Shown here: positions 6,311-9,022 of the stretch, piece after piece
Layout: each line of letters begins with the position of its first letter
Position numbering within the stretch: position 1 is the stretch's first letter
DNA from: an archaeon
GTDB lineage: Archaea; Nanobdellota; Nanobdellia; Pacearchaeales; GW2011-AR1
Assembly: GCA_030638105.1 (NCBI GenBank)
Contig: DAOWFF010000006.1
Span: forward strand, 1 to 9,022
Reading direction: 5' to 3'
Length of the DNA stretch: 9,022 nt
Translations under genes and position numbers: made by a program
The notes under the pieces: generated by a model
Told to the model about the DNA's origin: nothing
Database searches by the model: none
What the model saw: only the letters and a program-made list of their open reading frames with translations

Positions 6311-6811
6311 ATGTCAATAGAAACAATTTTACAACACGAGATTGCAAAGTTTACTTTGCCATTTTTACTGATATTTTTTATTGTATTTGCGATTTTTGAA
6401 AAAACAAAACTTTTAGGAGATGAGAAAAAACAACTTAATGCATTTGTTTCATTTATCATTGGGCTGATTTTTGTGAGTGCGGTTTTTCCAAAAGTAATTG
6501 TTAATGATATGATTTTATTTTTAACAGTGGCACTTGTTACAATTTTTGTTGCTTTGTTGCTTTGGGGATTTGTATCTGGAGGGGATCTTAAGGCAAATTT
6601 TTTGAGCAATAAATATGTTAAATGGATTGTGGGAATTGTTGTCGTGGTCGCTGTTATCATCGCACTTCTCTGTTCATCAAACATTGACCTTGGAATTTTA
6701 AATTACCCTTTTGTTCAAACATGGAGCAATGGTTTCTGGACAAATGTTGTTTTTATTGTTGTGATTGCAGTCGCCTTGGCTTTGGTGATTGGCAAGAAAA
6801 AAGCAGAGTGA
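6311..6811 (+). CDS. Five-helix membrane protein, paralogue of the 6868 gene (166 aa)
   Basis: Membrane segments lie at about residues 13-29, 44-64, 67-88, 103-121 and 142-161, with a short Lys-rich C-terminal tail. No catalytic or transport signature is visible. The segment 'LPFLLIFFIVFAIFEKTKLLGDEKKQLNAF' region (16-45) matches the 6868 product position by position: shared 'LPFLLIF', K-x-K-hydrophobic-hydrophobic-x-D-x-K, then N and a second helix with 'GL'. The two are therefore paralogues of one membrane family that I cannot name. It has no TATA box of its own and follows the PRC-barrel gene by 4 nt, so it is the second gene of that unit. No T-tract terminator follows, so read-through to 6868 is possible. 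Confidence 0.85.
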   Translation: MSIETILQHEIAKFTLPFLLIFFIVFAIFEKTKLLGDEKKQLNAFVSFIIGLIFVSAVFPKVIVNDMILFLTVALVTIFVALLLWGFVSGGDLKANFLSNKYVKWIVGIVVVVAVIIALLCSSNIDLGILNYPFVQTWSNGFWTNVVFIVVIAVALALVIGKKKAE

Positions 6812-6830
6812 TGGAGTTAGAAAATCCCTG

Positions 6831-6846
6831 ACGAAATGTTTATAAA
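6831..6846 (+). promoter_or_regulatory. BRE-like element and TATA box for the second membrane-protein gene
   Basis: The 16-mer acgaaatgtttataaa is the same as 5991-6006 except at one base. Its TATA octamer (6839-6846) is centred 25.5 bp before the ATG at 6868. The near-identity suggests matched expression of the two units. Confidence 0.8.
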
Positions 6847-6867
6847 ATAAGTTTTGTTTAACTTGAC

Positions 6868-7443
6868 ATGATAAATGGTTTAATTTCTTTAGCATCATAT
6901 AGTTTTTATGGAGGCGGGATTGGAGACATGCTTTCTAAATGGGAGCAGATGGGTTTTTTTAGTTATCTTCTTCCTTTTTTATTAATCTTTACTTTGGTTT
7001 ATACAATTTTAATGAAGGTAAAAATTTTTGAAGACAATAAAACAGTTAATGGAGTTATTGCTTTGGTTGTTGGTTTAATGGCACTGCAGTTTGATTTTGT
7101 TTCTATTTTCTTTTCAGAACTTTTCCCGAGAATGGGTGTTGGGCTGGCAATTCTTTTAGTTTTAATTATTTTTGTAGGGCTGTTTTTTGACCCTGGAACA
7201 AAGTGGGTTAGTTTAAGTTTTTTTACAGTTGCAGTGATTATTGCAGGATATATTTTAATCCAAACTTCAAGATCTCTGGGTCTTGCTTTTGGAGCTGGAT
7301 TTAAAACACTTCTTCCAGAATTTATTCCTTATATTATAATTCTTGTGTTTATTATTGCAATAGTGTCTAGTGGAAGAGACAAATCAAATGTTCCTTATCA
7401 GCCTCTTGGATGGTTTGAACCAAATGCAAAATCCAAAAAATAA
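6868..7443 (+). CDS. Five-helix membrane protein, paralogue of the 6311 gene (191 aa)
   Basis: An N-terminal Gly/Ser-rich segment (1-28) precedes membrane helices at about 31-48, 61-86, 89-107, 112-132 and 150-168. The C-terminal tail (169-191) is polar with 'PYQPLGWFEP' and ends in Lys residues. The first two helices and the loop between them carry the same pattern as the 6311 product ('LPFLLIF', then K-x-K-I-F-x-D-N-K and N). Compared with its paralogue it has an extra N-terminal segment and a longer tail, so the two may form a hetero-oligomer; that is inference. No enzymatic motif is visible. The gene ends 2 nt before the stop of the convergent coiled-coil gene, inside AT-rich sequence. 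Confidence 0.85.
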   Translation: MINGLISLASYSFYGGGIGDMLSKWEQMGFFSYLLPFLLIFTLVYTILMKVKIFEDNKTVNGVIALVVGLMALQFDFVSIFFSELFPRMGVGLAILLVLIIFVGLFFDPGTKWVSLSFFTVAVIIAGYILIQTSRSLGLAFGAGFKTLLPEFIPYIIILVFIIAIVSSGRDKSNVPYQPLGWFEPNAKSKK

Positions 7444-7445
7444 TT

Positions 7446-8138
7446 TTATTTCTTTTTAGAAGTTCTTTTCTTTGAAGTGTGGGGATGTTTTTTTATTTTA
7501 TCTGCAAGAGGGTTTATCATTTTTGTAAATGAGTCCTGCATCATAGACATTTCTTTTTTTATGTTGCCTAAATTTTCGCCGTAAGAACCAATTTTTTCAA
7601 GGATAGAGATTTGTAATTTGTCAATCATGTTTTCCATTCTCTGAAGTCGCTTTTCTGAACTTTCTATTTTGATTTGTGCAAGGGCTTTGAACTCGTTGAA
7701 GTTTTCTACCTGCTTTTGGATTTTTTGGATTTTTTCAGAAAAGACCTGTTCAGATATTTCAATCAAAGTATTTGTGTTGTCTTCTTCAATTTCTGGATAA
7801 GAACCATAATTTTCCTGCTGATAAAATTGTTGAGGTTGTTCTGGGGGGTACTGAGGATAAGATTCTTGTTTAGGAGTTTCTTGGGGTTTTGGGACATAGA
7901 TTTCTTCTTCAGATATTTCTTTTGTTTTTGGAACATATGGCGAGGGAACTGGGGGTTTGGGAACAGGGGGTCCGTTTTCTGAATCTTCTTTTTCAGAAAC
8001 AGCTTGTTTTATTTGTGCCTGACTCAGAGCATCTTGTATTGCTTTTGGTGCAACGCCTTTTTCCTGCAATGTTCCAAGAATTTCATTTTCAGGTATTCCT
8101 TTCTCTTTCATTTGCATTACTTGTTCTAAAATACTCAT
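7446..8138 (-). CDS. Proline-rich linker plus coiled-coil protein (230 aa)
   Basis: Residues 1-47 are helical and look like a small three-helix bundle ('KGIPENEILGTLQEKGVAPKAI' style, resembling UBA-type folds). Residues 56-118 form a low-complexity linker rich in Pro, Gln and Tyr ('PPVPKPPVPSPYVPK'). Residues 124-205 show heptad-like spacing of Ile/Leu/Met with many Glu/Lys/Gln, a long coiled coil. The tail (214-230) is strongly basic, ending 'KKRTSKKK', and could touch DNA, RNA or phospholipid. No enzyme motif is present, so a structural or adaptor role is likely. Its ATG overlaps the stop of the upstream 130-aa ORF as ATGA, pointing to translational coupling. There is no TATA box at the usual distance, so it is probably transcribed from the promoter at 8874-8882. 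A 7-bp hairpin sits just before the ATG. Confidence 0.85.
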   Translation of the reverse strand: MSILEQVMQMKEKGIPENEILGTLQEKGVAPKAIQDALSQAQIKQAVSEKEDSENGPPVPKPPVPSPYVPKTKEISEEEIYVPKPQETPKQESYPQYPPEQPQQFYQQENYGSYPEIEEDNTNTLIEISEQVFSEKIQKIQKQVENFNEFKALAQIKIESSEKRLQRMENMIDKLQISILEKIGSYGENLGNIKKEMSMMQDSFTKMINPLADKIKKHPHTSKKRTSKKK

Positions 8139-8527
8139 ACGAGGAAACCCCCTGATTTTCCTCTACTCAGCCATTGGAAAGTCGTTATTAGTTTTGAATT
8201 TTTGTCGCTATCCAATAACTTCGCTCCTTCCTCAAAACACTGAAGGGCAACATCTTCTCTTGCAATCCTGTTGATGTCGCATGAGAAACCCCTAGATTTT
8301 CCTCTACTCAGCCATTGGAAAGTCGCAATTGGTTTTGCATTTTTGTCGCTGTCCAATAACTTCGCTCCTTCCTCAAAATGCTGATACCCTAAAGGGCACG
8401 AGAGGGTGGCATCTTTTCTAACTCCCGACCTCGCACGAAGTTGAATTTGGATTGTGCTTCTACCACGAAATCGCTCGGCAATCCTGTTGATACCACATAT
8501 CTTTTGATTATCTATTTGAATTTTCAT
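8135..8527 (-). CDS. ORF of 130 aa built on an internal duplication, between two ATGA junctions
   Basis: I do not recognise this product. It holds two copies of a motif at about residues 50-80 and 97-127, each starting 'FEEGAKLLDSDKN' and ending 'TFQWLSRGKS', each preceded by 'INRIA' (13-17 and 85-89). The first spacer is longer by about 20 residues, but the indels keep the frame. The start ATG (8527) overlaps the upstream stop and the stop (8135-8137) overlaps the next ATG, so it sits exactly in phase inside the unit. In favour of translation are the frame and both ATGA overlaps. Against it are the clearly higher GC and Arg/Gly-rich composition than the neighbours, and the lack of any known domain; the repeat could be an inserted element that happens to be open. 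The copies slightly resemble a TPR helix pair, but too weakly to call. Confidence 0.5.
   Translation of the reverse strand: MKIQIDNQKICGINRIAERFRGRSTIQIQLRARSGVRKDATLSCPLGYQHFEEGAKLLDSDKNAKPIATFQWLSRGKSRGFSCDINRIAREDVALQCFEEGAKLLDSDKNSKLITTFQWLSRGKSGGFLV
8141..8163 (-). promoter_or_regulatory. Hairpin immediately before the coiled-coil start codon
   Basis: GAGGAAA (8141-8147) pairs with TTTCCTC (8157-8163), a 7-bp perfect stem with a 9-nt loop. In the - strand mRNA it ends 2 nt before the ATG at 8138, and its loop contains GGGGG. The second repeat copy (8283-8305) has lost one stem base. It may modulate initiation at 8138 in a translationally coupled unit, but this is inference. Confidence 0.35.
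8155..8237. repeat. Direct repeat copy 1 (core)
   Basis: This 83-nt core matches 8296-8378 with 5 mismatches by hand count. Similarity continues to a shared gcaatcctgttgat at 8262-8275. Both copies are in the same orientation within the 130-aa ORF. Confidence 0.85.
8296..8378. repeat. Direct repeat copy 2 (core)
   Basis: Partner of 8155-8237. The flank repeats gcaatcctgttgat at 8478-8491, but with an extra insert between core and flank that copy 1 lacks. It includes 'cccgacctcgcacgaagttg', which is much GC-richer than the rest of the window. Confidence 0.85.
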
Positions 8528-8853
8528 TCTTGTTTTTTAATTAAATTTAACGGCTGAAACATTTTTGCCTGTTTTGACAAAATTTCCAAGTCCTCTTTTT
8601 TTGCAAATTTTGAAAATTCTCCTGAAATCATTTCTAAAAACATTTTTACTTTTTGCATACTTTGTTTTATTATTTCAATGTCTTTTTTTATTTCTAAATT
8701 ATCTTGGTTATTTTTTTCTTTTGTTTCTAAAAGATTTTGCCCAATCAAAAGAAGACGGTCTTTGAGAATTCTTTGTTTTTCTTCCAAGTCCCTTAATTTA
8801 GTATTTGTTTCACCAAACGCCTGCATAAAATAATTTCCCTGTTCCTCTTCCAT
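8524..8853 (-). CDS. Coiled-coil protein, first gene of the three-ORF unit (109 aa)
   Basis: Nearly the whole chain is predicted helix. Residues about 14-80 carry a heptad-like pattern of Leu/Ile with abundant Glu/Lys/Gln ('LRDLEEKQRILKDRLLLIGQNLL'), a long coiled coil. A conserved-looking end module follows at about 81-105, 'FSKFAKKEDLEILSKQAKMFQPL', where the coil stops at 'QPLNLI'. There is no signal peptide, membrane helix or catalytic motif, so it should be a cytosolic structural or adaptor protein. Its partner is probably the coiled-coil protein at 7446-8138, which belongs to the same unit. The start at 8853 is supported by a TATA box about 25 bp upstream. I know of no function for it. 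Confidence 0.85.
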   Translation of the reverse strand: MEEEQGNYFMQAFGETNTKLRDLEEKQRILKDRLLLIGQNLLETKEKNNQDNLEIKKDIEIIKQSMQKVKMFLEMISGEFSKFAKKEDLEILSKQAKMFQPLNLIKKQE

Positions 8854-8873
8854 GCAAAATTCAAGTTAAGGGG

Positions 8874-8882
8874 GTTTAAATT
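8874..8882 (-). promoter_or_regulatory. TATA box for the coiled-coil unit
   Basis: On the - strand aatttaaac is centred about 25 bp from the ATG at 8853. No other TATA-like box at that spacing lies before the 8527 or 8138 starts, so it probably drives all three ORFs. Confidence 0.65.
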
Positions 8883-8980
8883 TGTTGTGGCTTGGATTTT
8901 GATGGGCGGAGAAAATTAGGAGGTTTAGAAAAGGAATTTTGTTTACATTTTAATTTGTTCATTTTTAGGGGGTAACACTG

Positions 8981-8997
8981 TGGAAAGATTTATAAAT
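8981..8997 (+). promoter_or_regulatory. BRE-like element and TATA box for the gene at the right edge
   Basis: 'ggaaaga' followed by TTTATAAAT (8989-8997). The octamer centre at 8992.5 is exactly 25.5 bp from an ATG at 9018, matching the window's other promoters. The divergent gap 8883-8980 is purine- and T-rich with nothing else I can identify. Confidence 0.7.
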
Positions 8998-9017
8998 GTG
9001 CAAGACAGTAATCATTT

Positions 9018-9022
9018 ATGGC
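9018..9022 (+). CDS. First codon of a gene running off the window
   Basis: Only ATG plus two bases are inside the window, so nothing can be said about the product. The call rests on the promoter at the leaderless distance. A stable RNA starting at that spot would look the same from here. Confidence 0.45.

Noticed and set aside
6298..6684. A - strand ORF of 128 aa opposite the first membrane-protein gene
   Set aside because: Its composition is the Ser/Thr/Ile bias expected from the complement of a hydrophobic coding frame, and it has no promoter.
7674..8155. + strand ORFs opposite the Pro-rich coiled-coil gene
   Set aside because: They are Phe/Leu-rich complements of the Lys/Glu/Pro-rich frame and lack promoters.
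8155..8378. CRISPR array in the repeat region
   Set aside because: Only two long copies of about 83 nt with no short regular spacers; this is an imperfect direct duplication.

Overview
The window looks like a piece of an AT-rich archaeal chromosome, most likely from a small-genome DPANN-type lineage (Pacearchaeota/Woesearchaeota-like); the lineage is an inference. The evidence is archaeal: a Hef-type DEAH helicase and an XPF/ERCC4 nuclease encoded as separate genes, a small PRC-barrel protein, an S2P-like membrane protein, and TATA boxes (some with a BRE-like 'cgaaa' upstream) whose centres lie about 25 bp from the ATG, so most transcripts should be leaderless. No tRNA, rRNA, CRISPR array or transposase was found.

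Layout. 1-578 (+): 3' part of an arginase/agmatinase-family ureohydrolase with an unusual Asn at a metal-ligand His position. 689-940 (+): small protein of unknown function, tail to tail with 921-1607 (-), an XPF-like nuclease with HhH motifs. 1658-3481 (+): large secreted or surface Cys-rich protein with three dockerin-like modules and a C-terminal membrane anchor; it shares one symmetric promoter with the nuclease. 3474-5248 (-): the Hef-type helicase, whose frame is broken twice in A-runs, followed by a candidate 75-residue Cys/His protein that also needs one shift in an A-run. 5293-5928 (-): S2P-like membrane protein lacking HExxH. 6028-6306, 6311-6811 and 6868-7443 (+): PRC-barrel protein and two paralogous five-helix membrane proteins, under two nearly identical promoters. 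7446-8853 (-): a three-ORF unit joined by ATGA overlaps, with two coiled-coil proteins flanking a compositionally odd ORF built on an internal duplication. 8989-9022 (+): promoter and first codon of a gene that leaves the window.

How the parts work together. The nuclease and helicase together amount to a split Hef, the archaeal fork and branched-DNA processing enzyme, with the two halves about 2 kb apart. The right half looks like a cell-envelope cluster: S2P-like protein, PRC-barrel protein, paralogous membrane proteins and coiled-coil proteins. No function can be assigned to it from sequence alone. The most notable observations are the three frame breaks that all need one extra A, the exactly symmetric divergent promoter, the dockerin/Cys-rich surface protein, and the duplicated, GC-richer ORF held between two ATGA junctions.
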